NCBI RefSeq assembly: GCF_033659955.1
Contig: NZ_JARUJP010000006.1
Span: forward strand, 1 to 64,000
Length of the DNA stretch: 64,000 bases
Direction of reading: 5' to 3'
Source of the DNA: Clostridium_AM tanneri
GTDB lineage: Bacteria > Bacillota > Clostridia > Clostridiales > Clostridiaceae
Numbering within the stretch: the first letter of the stretch is position 1; every line of letters starts with the position of its first letter. The translations under genes were made by a program, and so were the position numbers. Of this stretch, positions 54,361 to 63,621 are shown piece by piece. The notes below the pieces were generated by a model that saw nothing but the letters and a program-made list of their open reading frames with translations, did not search any database and was not told the DNA's origin.

Positions 54361-56364
54361 ATGAAAAGTTTAAGGGTTAAACTTCCTATTGTGGTAAGTG
54401 CATTATGTCTAATTTGCCTTCTACTTTCACTTACTATTAGCTATTATATTTCTTATAACACAGTTATCAAACAAGCTCAGCAGCATTCTATTGTAACTGC
54501 TGAAAAGTATTCTGAACAGCTTAATGGCTGGCTTACACAGCAGGGTGAGATAGTTGAGGAAATGGCAAATGATCTTCAGTATTATGATTCTTACGACAGT
54601 GATAGGTTATTAAACTACTTTATAGCAAAGCAAAAATCAAATCCAAATGTATTATGTTTCTACATAGCCTTTAAAGATAAAAGTATGATATCCGGTGATG
54701 GTTGGATACCTCCCGCTGACTATAATCCAGCTGAAAAAGACTGGTATAAACTAGCTTTAAATAGTGATAAGATAGCTTATACCAAACCTTATTTAGATTC
54801 AACTACTAAGAAAATGGTTATCTCTATTTCAAAATCTATTAAAAAGGATGGCTCTGTAATAGCAGTAGCTGCTGCAGATATTTATGTAGATTATTTAACT
54901 ACAGTAGTTGAACAAGTTAAAGATGTAGAAAATAGTTATGGTTTTTTACTTGACGCTAGTTATGATTTTATAGTTCACCCAAATAAAGACTTTCAATGGA
55001 CAGAGGGTAACTCCAAGAATATGTCACAGGTTGTAAATGGATTATATAAAACAATGGTTAGCAACATCCATAGTGGATCAACTAAAGTGTTTTTACAGGA
55101 GGACTATGATGGAAAGGAAAAATGCTTTGTTTATGAACCTTTAAAGTCCACTGGTTGGATTATTGGAATTTCAACGCCTGTAGAAGAATATAAGAAACCA
55201 CTGAATTCATTGATTAAAGGGTTTATTGCAGCATTGATTATATCCCTTTTAATATCTATTGCTGTTACTATATTTGCTACAAATAGATTCTTAAAAGGAA
55301 TTTTAATATTAAATAAAAATACGAAAAAGCTTGCAGAGGGAGATTTGACAGAAGAAACTACTTTTTATAGCAAGGATGAAATAGGAGATCTTAGCAGAAG
55401 CTTTAATTCTATGATATTAGATTTAAAAAAGATCATAGAAAACATTATTTCTACCTACACTTCAGTAAATACTGCATCTGTAGAACTTAAAGACCAAGCC
55501 AAATTTGTAGCCAATATGTCTACAGAAATTTCTGGAGCTGTAAACGGAATTGCTGCAGAATCAACTAATCTTTCCGTAAATGTCAATAGCGGAAAGGAGT
55601 TTTTAGACAACTTTGCTAATAAGTTAAACGTAATAAATAATAACATTACAGAAATAAAGGAAAAATCTGATCATACAAATGAAGTTGTACACGGTGGTCT
55701 ATATAACTTAAACTATTTAAAGGAACTAGAAAACAAAAATATTGAACAGTCTGAAAAGATCTATGAAATAATAGGTGTATTTAATGAAAATGTAAAGGAA
55801 ATCGAAAGTATGACTGCGTCTATTTCTGGCATTGCCACTCAGACAAATTTACTTGCTCTTAATGCTTCTATAGAAGCTGCACGGGCTGGCGAGCATGGAA
55901 AGGGCTTTGCTGTAGTTGCGGAACAGATAAGGAAACTAGCTGAAGAATCTTCCAGGGCAGTTAAGAATATAGATGAGTTGCTAAATAAAGTAAAATCTGA
56001 ATCTAAACTATCTGAAGATATTAAAAATCAATCTATAGAGCTAGATAAGAATAGACAAGCTATTAATGATAGTATATTTAAGGACTATAATAATATAGAA
56101 CTGAATATAAACTCAACAATTAATAGTATTGAGCACGCATATTCGCAGATTAACAGTATAGATAACGACAGTAATCAATTAAAACTTCTTATGCAAAATA
56201 TCCTAGACACTTCCTCAGAATTTAATGCTGCAACAGAAGAAGTTTCTGCTTCTACAGAAGAACAAGTAAGTGTTATACAGTCAATAGTTGATAAGTTAGA
56301 AAATTTGGTTATATCTATAGAGTATCTAAATGAATCTGTAAAAAGATTCAAGATCAGAAAATAG
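54361..56364 (+). CDS. Methyl-accepting chemotaxis protein, dCache-HAMP type
   Basis: 667 residues: helix 1 (about 10-32), double Cache sensor (about 35-280) with DGWIPPADYNPAEKDWY and ISKSIKKDGSVIAVAAADI motifs, helix 2 (about 285-307), HAMP, and a cytoplasmic domain with TQTNLLALNASIEAARAG near 500. dCache domains bind amino acids or small ligands directly. ATG 54361 is preferred (AGAGGGA upstream); an in-frame GTG 27 codons earlier lacks a site. Confidence 0.93.
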   Translation: MKSLRVKLPIVVSALCLICLLLSLTISYYISYNTVIKQAQQHSIVTAEKYSEQLNGWLTQQGEIVEEMANDLQYYDSYDSDRLLNYFIAKQKSNPNVLCFYIAFKDKSMISGDGWIPPADYNPAEKDWYKLALNSDKIAYTKPYLDSTTKKMVISISKSIKKDGSVIAVAAADIYVDYLTTVVEQVKDVENSYGFLLDASYDFIVHPNKDFQWTEGNSKNMSQVVNGLYKTMVSNIHSGSTKVFLQEDYDGKEKCFVYEPLKSTGWIIGISTPVEEYKKPLNSLIKGFIAALIISLLISIAVTIFATNRFLKGILILNKNTKKLAEGDLTEETTFYSKDEIGDLSRSFNSMILDLKKIIENIISTYTSVNTASVELKDQAKFVANMSTEISGAVNGIAAESTNLSVNVNSGKEFLDNFANKLNVINNNITEIKEKSDHTNEVVHGGLYNLNYLKELENKNIEQSEKIYEIIGVFNENVKEIESMTASISGIATQTNLLALNASIEAARAGEHGKGFAVVAEQIRKLAEESSRAVKNIDELLNKVKSESKLSEDIKNQSIELDKNRQAINDSIFKDYNNIELNINSTINSIEHAYSQINSIDNDSNQLKLLMQNILDTSSEFNAATEEVSASTEEQVSVIQSIVDKLENLVISIEYLNESVKRFKIRK

Positions 56365-56393
56365 AGTTAGGTTTTTACCTGACTCTATTTTTC
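56358..56393 (+). terminator. Terminator of the dCache chemoreceptor
   Basis: AAATAGAGTTAGGT/ACCTGACTCTATTT stem with T5; the stem begins inside the stop codon region. Confidence 0.85.
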
Positions 56394-56558
56394 TTATAAC
56401 TTAATTACTGTTAAAACCCACAACTTTATCTCCTTCATCTCCCCCTGTAATCATTAAGAATCCTCCCTCAGTGCCATAATTTGATTATTGATAACTTTTA
56501 CTATCCTAATTTATAATAACATCATAGATTTATATTAAGGATTAAAAGGAGGTCTTCA

Positions 56559-57731
56559 ATGAAAAAAATCAGTTCTCTAATAATTGGTATTCTATTTGGA
56601 ATAACTACAGTAGTTGCTCCTATTAAATCTGTCAGTGCCAATACAGTGCAAAATCCAATAACAAGAAGTGAAGCTGAGGAAAGAGCTTTAAAGATAATAA
56701 ACTTAACATGGACATATGATAAGAATAAAAATGGAAACTTAGACCCAAAGTACGCTTCTTATGTAACTTCCCCAAGCCAATTTGATAATGTAACAACTGC
56801 TCAATTTACTGGTATACCTTATAACTGGGGTGGACAAGACTCCCTAGACTCAAAATCCATCAATGCTCCTTGGACAAACTTTTTAGACGGGGTTAATAAA
56901 GGTGCTTATACAGGAAATGTAAATACAGAAGCTGGACTGGGATATATATCAGGAACTGCCGGTATTGACTGTTCTGGATTTGTACAAGCAGTCTTTAATA
57001 TACAAGATTATAAAATATCAACTTCAACTATGTTTGACAAATATTTTAAAAAAATAAGTTTAAATGAGCTTAAGCATATGGATATATTAAATAGAGCTGG
57101 AGATCATGTTTTAATTTTTGATAAATGGGGTACGTTAAACGGAATTTCTGGTGCTTATACCTATGAATCTACCTGGGAACAAATTTTTGGTGGAATTCAA
57201 GGAACAAAAAAATATTTTGTTACTATGGATGATATAAATAACGGCTATGTACCTGGCAGATATATAAATATTGTAGATGATAGTAACAGTTCAAATTCTT
57301 CACAGCAATCTTCTCAAAGTCCTGTTAAAGCTGGTCAGTTTGCTCAGGTGACAAAGGTCACTTATTCAGCATATTTTAAAGCGGCACCTTCTGATGATGC
57401 TGCCTTACTAGGTACTATTCCAAAGGGAACTATACTTTATCTAATTGACCAGGCCAATGGATGGTACCTGGTGAATTACAACGGAAAAACTGGATGGGTA
57501 TGGGGTGAGCTTTTTACCTCTATACCAAGTGGTAAATATGTGACAATTAATAATGTGTATCAACTAAATATAAGAAGTAATCCATCAAGTACTGCTTCCA
57601 TACTTGGAGTATTAGGTAAAAATCAATATGCAGAAGTACTAGACTACTCAAAGGATGGTAACTGGGTAAAGATTAAGATAAATGGAATAGAAGGTTTTTC
57701 ATCTAGAAAGTATTTAAATTATATATACTAA
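56559..57731 (+). CDS. Secreted NlpC/P60-like hydrolase with two SH3b domains
   Basis: 390 residues. Signal peptide (cleaved near SVSA-N, residue 28). An amidase-like domain (about 80-245) with Cys138 (GIDCSGFVQ) and His183 (AGDHVLIF), the usual Cys-His pair. Ser/Gln-rich linker (about 250-263). Two SH3b domains (about 265-325 and 328-390) for cell-wall binding. Probably cleaves peptidoglycan peptides in growth, sporulation or germination. GGAGG precedes ATG 56559. Single gene. Confidence 0.88.
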   Translation: MKKISSLIIGILFGITTVVAPIKSVSANTVQNPITRSEAEERALKIINLTWTYDKNKNGNLDPKYASYVTSPSQFDNVTTAQFTGIPYNWGGQDSLDSKSINAPWTNFLDGVNKGAYTGNVNTEAGLGYISGTAGIDCSGFVQAVFNIQDYKISTSTMFDKYFKKISLNELKHMDILNRAGDHVLIFDKWGTLNGISGAYTYESTWEQIFGGIQGTKKYFVTMDDINNGYVPGRYINIVDDSNSSNSSQQSSQSPVKAGQFAQVTKVTYSAYFKAAPSDDAALLGTIPKGTILYLIDQANGWYLVNYNGKTGWVWGELFTSIPSGKYVTINNVYQLNIRSNPSSTASILGVLGKNQYAEVLDYSKDGNWVKIKINGIEGFSSRKYLNYIY

Positions 57732-57769
57732 ATTGCTAAATAACCTTATTGCAAATTATAAATTTAATG

Positions 57770-57807
57770 GAAAAGAGCCAAGTACTAGTTATACTTGACT
57801 CTTTTCT
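57770..57807. terminator. Bidirectional terminator between hydrolase and SASP genes
   Basis: AAAAGAG.CAAGTA/TACTTG.CTCTTTT stem with A-run and T-run on the two sides. Confidence 0.85.
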
Positions 57808-57819
57808 ATTAATCGTATA

Positions 57820-58020
57820 CTATTTTAAGCCTTGTTCGTAAGCTTCAACCATCTTTTTAACCATGTTTCCACCTACAGATCCAGCTTCTCTAGCTGTTAA
57901 ATCTCCATTATAACCTTCTTTTAAATCTACTCCTACCTCTCTAGCTGATTCCATTTTAAATTGATTTAATCCTGCCTTTGCCTCTGGTACTAATACTCTA
58001 TTACTATTTCTATTTGCCAT
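57820..58020 (-). CDS. Alpha/beta-type small acid-soluble spore protein
   Basis: 66 residues with the conserved SASP segments KMESAREVGV (around the GPR protease site) and GDLTAREAGSVGGNMVKKM. These proteins coat spore DNA and protect it from UV. AAGGAGGAAC precedes ATG 58020. It should be transcribed late in the forespore; a CATCATA sequence about 28 nt upstream of the ATG resembles a sigma-G -10, but its -35 is unclear. Single gene. Confidence 0.95.
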   Translation of the reverse strand: MANRNSNRVLVPEAKAGLNQFKMESAREVGVDLKEGYNGDLTAREAGSVGGNMVKKMVEAYEQGLK

Positions 58021-58216
58021 AATATGTTCCTCCTTATAATTTTGTTATTTTATGATGTTTCCTTGTTGTAATATAAGTTTGTGCAAATTTAGGCTTATTA
58101 AACTATTAAATTATTTGTAAAAATAGCAATAACTCCAATGAATAAATTTTATAAGTCTGGTTATACTTAATACTGTTGCTATAATAAAATTCCTTTAATT
58201 ATATCCATAATTTAAT

Positions 58217-58254
58217 CTAAAAAAACAACTCAGTTCACGCTGAGTTGTTTTTTT
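58217..58254. terminator. Terminator of the holin-like gene
   Basis: AAAAAACAACTCAG/CTGAGTTGTTTTTT perfect stem between the holin-like stop and the SASP promoter region. Bases 58021-58216 are AT-rich, with no gene seen. Confidence 0.85.
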
Positions 58255-58311
58255 AGGTTATCCTCCCTAGTTAAATATATAAAATGACAATCTATAAAAG
58301 TCCCTAAGTTA

Positions 58312-59169
58312 TTAAATAATTTTATAAGCATCCACTATGGTTTCATATAATAACACTAAGATACTATCAATTAATTCATCCTTTTTATCCTCAATACTTT
58401 TTTCCGAGTAGCAAATCTCCTCAACCTTTTTTAATAGTTTGTTTCTTTTTGACTGATGAATTTCAAAAAACTTTTCAACACATTCCTTACAAATCTTTTC
58501 GTTTTCAAATTCCTGTTCCATTTCTCTAAACCCTAGTTCTATTAAAGATAATACTTTGTAATATAACCTTTCCTTATTAGAATCATTTCCACTAATATCC
58601 TTGTCTATCTGTTCAGATATAAGTTTCCATGTCCTAAATTTTATATCTAGTAACATCCTAATATTCTTTTCCTTGAAATTTGGCAATTGATATTTTATAA
58701 TATCATCAATTTCTATAATATCTTTTTCATTACTTCTTCTTGCCTCTAACACTTTATCGAAGCCTGCAATCTTTAAATTACTAACGATGATTGAAATGAA
58801 GTTTGATGGAATAGGTACTCCTAATATAGTAAGGTTCTCCAGTATACTTATGGTTTCTGATACAATAAGGAAGGCTAACATTAATTGGGATAACAGTGTA
58901 GTAGTAATAAAGGCAAGCATTCCAACCTCTAGCAGTCTTACGCTTATTATAGCTGTTGTATATAGTACTACCTTTTTAACAAACTTTAAAAAACCTCTGC
59001 TACCTACACGATTGTACTTTATTGCTACCTTTAATCCTAACATTGTATCTACAATAATTAAAATAAGTAATATTAAACTAGAAACCTGAAATGTACTTAA
59101 ATCCTTTAATTTATCTAAAACTAGCAAAGAATTGAAGGTTTCTTGAAAAACTGAGTTTATTACAAACAT
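58312..59169 (-). CDS. Holin-like membrane protein with long cytosolic helical tail
   Basis: 285 residues. Residues about 25-140 contain three to four helices with the phage_holin_4 (TcdE/BhlA-like) pattern: LIIVDTMLGLKVAIK, a basic FLKFVKKVVLY, and SETISILENLTILGVPIP. The remaining ~140 residues are charged and helical, and have a CKECVEKFF Cys pair. Ordinary holins lack such a tail. No phage or endolysin gene is adjacent, so it may be a domesticated membrane protein. Single gene. Confidence 0.72.
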   Translation of the reverse strand: MFVINSVFQETFNSLLVLDKLKDLSTFQVSSLILLILIIVDTMLGLKVAIKYNRVGSRGFLKFVKKVVLYTTAIISVRLLEVGMLAFITTTLLSQLMLAFLIVSETISILENLTILGVPIPSNFISIIVSNLKIAGFDKVLEARRSNEKDIIEIDDIIKYQLPNFKEKNIRMLLDIKFRTWKLISEQIDKDISGNDSNKERLYYKVLSLIELGFREMEQEFENEKICKECVEKFFEIHQSKRNKLLKKVEEICYSEKSIEDKKDELIDSILVLLYETIVDAYKII

Positions 59170-59257
59170 CTGACTTCCCTACCTACAAATTTTAGTTTGT
59201 CCAACTATTTTAATTTATTATATGTTAGACATGAACATTTGACATATAATAAATAAA

Positions 59258-59283
59258 ATAACTCCCCTAAATTTTAGGGGAGC
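59258..59283 (-). terminator. Terminator of the suf operon
   Basis: CTCCCCTAAA/TTTAGGGGAG stem 8 nt after sufU, with TTATTTTATTT following on the minus strand. Confidence 0.8.
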
Positions 59284-59290
59284 TTCAACG

Positions 59291-59722
59291 TTATCTTTCT
59301 TTTATTCCTTCCTTTAGAGTATGCCATGGCAACACAGCACATTTTACCCTGGCAGGCATAGTTGAAATATTTCTTAAAGCTATAGCGTCTTCCAATTTTT
59401 CTAGTTGTTCCTCTTCTGTAATTTCCTTTTTAATCATACCTATGAAGGTGTTTACATATTCTAGAGCCTCTTTCTTAGATTTACCTTTAATAATATCTAT
59501 CATTATAGAGGTAGATGCCTGAGAAATTGCACAACCACTTCCCTGAAAAGCTGCATCTTTAATAATATCACCTTCAAATTTAAGAGAAAGGGTTATATCA
59601 TCTCCACAGCTGGGATTATGCCCTCTTTCCCTGCAGTCAGCATGCTCTAAATGCCTTTTATTATGATTACTTTGGTTGTGCTCCATAATTATTTCAGAAT
59701 ATATAGAACTAAGATTCTCCAT
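59291..59722 (-). CDS. sufU: SufU-type Fe-S assembly protein
   Basis: 143 residues. The three zinc/sulfur-acceptor Cys sites are present: CGDD (after NPS), GSGCAIS and VKCAVLPW; the 18-residue insert typical of SufU is visible. It accepts sulfur from SufS for the SufBCD scaffold. Its ATG overlaps the sufS end by 14 nt. Last gene of sufCBDSU. Confidence 0.93.
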   Translation of the reverse strand: MENLSSIYSEIIMEHNQSNHNKRHLEHADCRERGHNPSCGDDITLSLKFEGDIIKDAAFQGSGCAISQASTSIMIDIIKGKSKKEALEYVNTFIGMIKKEITEEEQLEKLEDAIALRNISTMPARVKCAVLPWHTLKEGIKER

Positions 59723-60950
59723 ACCCTAACCACTTCCTTACATTCTTTATACTTTCAATAAACATATCTACTTCTTCAATAGTATTATAAAAGTAGAAGC
59801 TTGCTCTGGAGGAAGACCCAATACCTAAGTACTTCATAAGAGGTTGTGCACAATGGTGACCAGCTCTTACCGCTACCCCATAGCTATCTACAATACTAGA
59901 CACATCATGGGGGTGGACTCCTTCTATATTAAAGGATATAAGACCACCTCTATTATTTATATTCTTAGGTCCATACACAGTTATATACGGTATTTCTTTT
60001 ATCTTACTTAGTGCATATTCTGTAAGCTCTTTTTCATATTCTGCAATGTTATCCATGCCCACTGATTCTAAATAATCTATAGCTGCAGATAGTGCCACTG
60101 CACCCTCAACATTTTGTGTTCCTGCTTCAAATTTAAAAGGTAACTCAGCAAAGGTTGAATTCTGCTCTGTAACATATTCTATCATATCTCCACCTCTTAA
60201 AAATGGTGGCATACTTAATAATAACTCTTCTTTTCCATATAGAACTCCAATCCCCATAGGCGCCAATGCCTTGTGTCCTGAAAAAACAAAGAAATCAGCA
60301 TCAATATCTCTTACATTAACTTTCATATGAGGTACACTCTGTGCTCCATCAACTACTACAATAGCTCCCTTTTCATGGGCATATTTAGTAATTTCCCTTA
60401 TAGGATAAATTGTTCCAAGAACATTAGACATTTGTGCTACTGCTACCAACTTTGTTTTATCGGTAATCTTGCTTTTATATTCTTCTTCTAAAAGTCTTCC
60501 TTCTTTATCAATATACATATATTTTAGTGTAGCATTTTTGGCCTTAGCCACCATCTGCCAAGGCAAAATATTACTGTGATGTTCAGATATAGTAACTACA
60601 ATTTCATCTCCTGGTTCTATGAAAGTCATTCCATAGGTATAAGCAATTAGATTTAAGGATTCAGTAGTATTTTTAGTAAATATTATTTCTTTAGCTTTTT
60701 CCGCTCCTATAAAATTTTTAACCTTCTCCCTAGCTTCTTCATAAGCCTCCGTTGCTGCTACACTTAGATAATGAGCTCCTCTGTGGGGATTTCCGTTAAG
60801 CCTTTCGTTATAATTGGTTATTGCCTTAATAACAGATTTAGGTTTGTGAGTGGTAGCCCCATTATCTAGATAAACTAAATTTTTATTATTTACCTGTAGT
60901 GAAAGGATAGGAAAATCTGACCTTATCTTATTTACATCAATTTTGCTCAT
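59709..60950 (-). CDS. sufS: Cysteine desulfurase SufS
   Basis: 413 residues, PLP aminotransferase fold type. PLP-binding Lys227 (SGHKALAP), catalytic Cys367 (RAGHHCAQP), and HHSNILPW and DGAQSVPH motifs all match SufS. It takes sulfur from Cys to SufU. ATG 60950 follows TGGAGGAAT; ten codons of upstream frame are not needed. It starts 24 nt after sufD. Confidence 0.95.
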   Translation of the reverse strand: MSKIDVNKIRSDFPILSLQVNNKNLVYLDNGATTHKPKSVIKAITNYNERLNGNPHRGAHYLSVAATEAYEEAREKVKNFIGAEKAKEIIFTKNTTESLNLIAYTYGMTFIEPGDEIVVTISEHHSNILPWQMVAKAKNATLKYMYIDKEGRLLEEEYKSKITDKTKLVAVAQMSNVLGTIYPIREITKYAHEKGAIVVVDGAQSVPHMKVNVRDIDADFFVFSGHKALAPMGIGVLYGKEELLLSMPPFLRGGDMIEYVTEQNSTFAELPFKFEAGTQNVEGAVALSAAIDYLESVGMDNIAEYEKELTEYALSKIKEIPYITVYGPKNINNRGGLISFNIEGVHPHDVSSIVDSYGVAVRAGHHCAQPLMKYLGIGSSSRASFYFYNTIEEVDMFIESIKNVRKWLGYGES

Positions 60951-60973
60951 ATTATTCCTCCAATTACAATTAG

Positions 60974-62176
60974 TTAACAATTAACATCATCTATAAGCCT
61001 CTTTTTTAACTCTTCTTCTAAAAACTCTCTTAGTTCTAACACTGGTACTTTCTCAAAAATCGGACTAAATCTGGCTTCTATCACTAGCTTCTCAGCTTCC
61101 TTTTCACTAAAACCCCTGCTCATTAGATAGAACAATTTAGCCTCGTCTATTTGTCCAACTGTTGCTGCATGTGCCCCTTCCACATCATCCTCTTCACATA
61201 ATAGCATTGGAATTGAGTCTGTTTTTACTTTAGGACTTAGTAAAAGTACATCTTCTTCCTGTGATCCTTTAGATCTTGAAGATCCTTTTTTAAAATCTAT
61301 ATTACCTCTGAATACTTTTCTTCCCTCGTCCTTTACTACACCTTTAATCTCCATATTACTTTCACTTCTCATTCCTCTATGATTTGCTGTGTAGTAAATA
61401 TCCTGCTTTCCGGTTCCATCCACAAGATATGCAGAGTATAACTGTGAGACGCTGTTGTTACCTTCAAGATTTGATATGTAGTTAGTTACGTTAATTTTAC
61501 TTCCTAATTCAATTATTACCCAATTAACCTTAGCGTCCCTTTCCACAAAGGCAACATTGGAATCAAAATGCATTGATTTATCATTCATTCTCTGAACTTT
61601 GACTATTGTAACTTCTGAATTTTCCTTTGCAAACACCTTTGTAACCCCATTGTGAAACCCGTCATAGTAATCTTTTGTACTATAATCTATAACAACAGTT
61701 ACCTTACTGCCCTTTTCTGCCACCACTATGTTATGATCTACAGTTGTAGGATTTTTTTCATCCATTTCAAAGCTCAGTCTAATAGGAGATTCTACTCTTT
61801 CATTCTCATAACTTCTAACATACACACCGGTGTTAAAGTTATATTCACCTAAGGCTATAAACTTATCTGATATTCCAAAGCTATCTTTTAAATTTATTAG
61901 CTCTTCTATGTCCTCTACTACCCATAATGCGTTTTTAGTTTCTAAAACTACTGCTTTGTCTAAGGTGTCGTTTTCTAAGTTTATATAGTCTTTATTAAAA
62001 GGTTCTATCTTAGGAAGGTGGAAACTTTCTAAATTAAAGTTATTCACCTTTAAATGTTTCCAAGCAGGAACCGCTGTCTGATTTAACTTATGGTTCTTTT
62101 CTTCATTTATTGAATTTAGAATTTCCGAAATATCATCATACTTATTATTTAAAGCTTCTCTCATACTAAGATTCAT
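60974..62176 (-). CDS. sufD: SufD, Fe-S cluster assembly scaffold subunit
   Basis: 400 residues. C-terminal beta-helix with the SufB/D core (HRGMRSESNMEIKGVV, AHAATVGQIDEAKLFYLMSRG). Its N-terminus is shorter and different from SufB, and gene order supports SufD. It forms the SufBC2D complex. It starts 13 nt after sufB. Confidence 0.93.
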   Translation of the reverse strand: MNLSMREALNNKYDDISEILNSINEEKNHKLNQTAVPAWKHLKVNNFNLESFHLPKIEPFNKDYINLENDTLDKAVVLETKNALWVVEDIEELINLKDSFGISDKFIALGEYNFNTGVYVRSYENERVESPIRLSFEMDEKNPTTVDHNIVVAEKGSKVTVVIDYSTKDYYDGFHNGVTKVFAKENSEVTIVKVQRMNDKSMHFDSNVAFVERDAKVNWVIIELGSKINVTNYISNLEGNNSVSQLYSAYLVDGTGKQDIYYTANHRGMRSESNMEIKGVVKDEGRKVFRGNIDFKKGSSRSKGSQEEDVLLLSPKVKTDSIPMLLCEEDDVEGAHAATVGQIDEAKLFYLMSRGFSEKEAEKLVIEARFSPIFEKVPVLELREFLEEELKKRLIDDVNC

Positions 62177-62188
62177 TTATCTCACCCC

Positions 62189-63595
62189 TTACCCTATAGT
62201 TCCTTCTAATTCTAACTTGATTAAATTGTTCATCTCCACCGCATATTCAAGAGGAAGTTCCTTGGCTATAGGTTCTACAAATCCCCTAACTATCATTGCC
62301 TTTGCTTCTTCTTCACTTAGTCCTCTGCTCATTAAGTAAAATATAGCCTCATCACTTATCCTGCCTATTTTAGCTTCATGGCCAATATCTATACTATCAT
62401 TAGCAACACTTATAACCGGTACAGTATCTGATCTTGATTGGTTATCAAGCATTAAAGATTCACAAGATACTGTGGCTTTAGCATGGTGAGCATTTGGAGT
62501 GGCACTTAGAAGTCCTCTGTATAAGGCAACTCCACCATTTTTAGATATAGACTTTGAATTTATGGTAGAAGTTGTATGTGGTGCTGCATGGACTACCTTA
62601 GATCCAGTATCTAAGTGTTGACCTGATCCTGCAAAGGTGACTCCTGTAAATTCTGATTTAGCACCTTCTCCTCTTAAAATACTCATAGGGTAAAGCATTG
62701 ACACCTTGGATCCAAAGGAACCGGATATCCACTCAATAGTTCCCTTTTTATCCACCACTGCTCTCTTTGTATTTAAGTTGTACATGTTCCTAGACCAGTT
62801 TTCTATAGTGCTGTATCTAAGGGTTGCTTCTTCCTTTACAAATAACTCTACACAACCAGCATGCAGATTGTTAACATAGTATTTTGGAGCAGAGCATCCT
62901 TCTATATAATGAATTCTTGCTCCCTTTTCAACTATAATTAGGGTATGTTCAAATTGTCCTGCTCCCGGAGCATTTAACCTAAAGTAAGACTGAATCGGTA
63001 TATCCACTTGAATGCCAGCAGGTACATATACAAAGGAACCTCCTGACCATACCGCGCCGTGAAGGGCTGCAAACTTATGATCACTTGGTGGTACAAGCTT
63101 CATAAAATATGGTTTTACTAATTGCTCATATTCCTTTACTGCTGTTTCCATATCCATATAAAGCACACCTTGGCTGGTTAACTCTCTGCTTACATTATGA
63201 TAAACAACTTCTGAATCGTACTGTGCGCCTACTCCTGCCAGTGACTGCTGCTCAGCCTTTGGGATTCCTAATAAATCAAAAGTTTTCTTTATATCTTTAG
63301 GAACCTCCTCCCAATCATGTTTCATATTAGTGTTAGGTCTAATATAGGTTATTATATTATCTACATCTAACTCTGTTAGATCCGGTCCCCAAGATGGCAT
63401 AGGCATACTATTATATATTTCTAAAGACTTAATTCTAAAATCTCTCATCCACTGAGGTTCATTCTTCTCATCAGATATCTGTTCTATTATTTCTCTTGTT
63501 AGTCCTTTTTCTGTCTTATAACTGTATTGAAACTCATTTTTCATATCATAAATGCTGCGTTCTATATCCTCAATGTAAGTTTTTCTCTTTTCCAA
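62189..63595 (-). CDS. sufB: SufB, Fe-S cluster assembly scaffold subunit
   Basis: 468 residues, the normal length. Motifs RELTSQGVLYMDMETAV, PAGIQVDIPIQSYFRLN, EGCSAPKY and the C-terminal NDSIDIGHEAKIGRIS match SufB; the Cys in EGCSAP is conserved. Ribosome binding site AAGAGGTG lies upstream of ATG 63595. It follows sufC by 26 nt. Confidence 0.95.
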   Translation of the reverse strand: MEKRKTYIEDIERSIYDMKNEFQYSYKTEKGLTREIIEQISDEKNEPQWMRDFRIKSLEIYNSMPMPSWGPDLTELDVDNIITYIRPNTNMKHDWEEVPKDIKKTFDLLGIPKAEQQSLAGVGAQYDSEVVYHNVSRELTSQGVLYMDMETAVKEYEQLVKPYFMKLVPPSDHKFAALHGAVWSGGSFVYVPAGIQVDIPIQSYFRLNAPGAGQFEHTLIIVEKGARIHYIEGCSAPKYYVNNLHAGCVELFVKEEATLRYSTIENWSRNMYNLNTKRAVVDKKGTIEWISGSFGSKVSMLYPMSILRGEGAKSEFTGVTFAGSGQHLDTGSKVVHAAPHTTSTINSKSISKNGGVALYRGLLSATPNAHHAKATVSCESLMLDNQSRSDTVPVISVANDSIDIGHEAKIGRISDEAIFYLMSRGLSEEEAKAMIVRGFVEPIAKELPLEYAVEMNNLIKLELEGTIG

Positions 63596-63621
63596 CTTCT
63601 ACACCTCTTTTTTAAAAGTTT

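Noticed and set aside
58312..59169. Prophage remnant
   Set aside because: Only one holin-like gene is present; there is no capsid, tail, integrase or endolysin gene, and neighbours are ordinary chromosomal genes.
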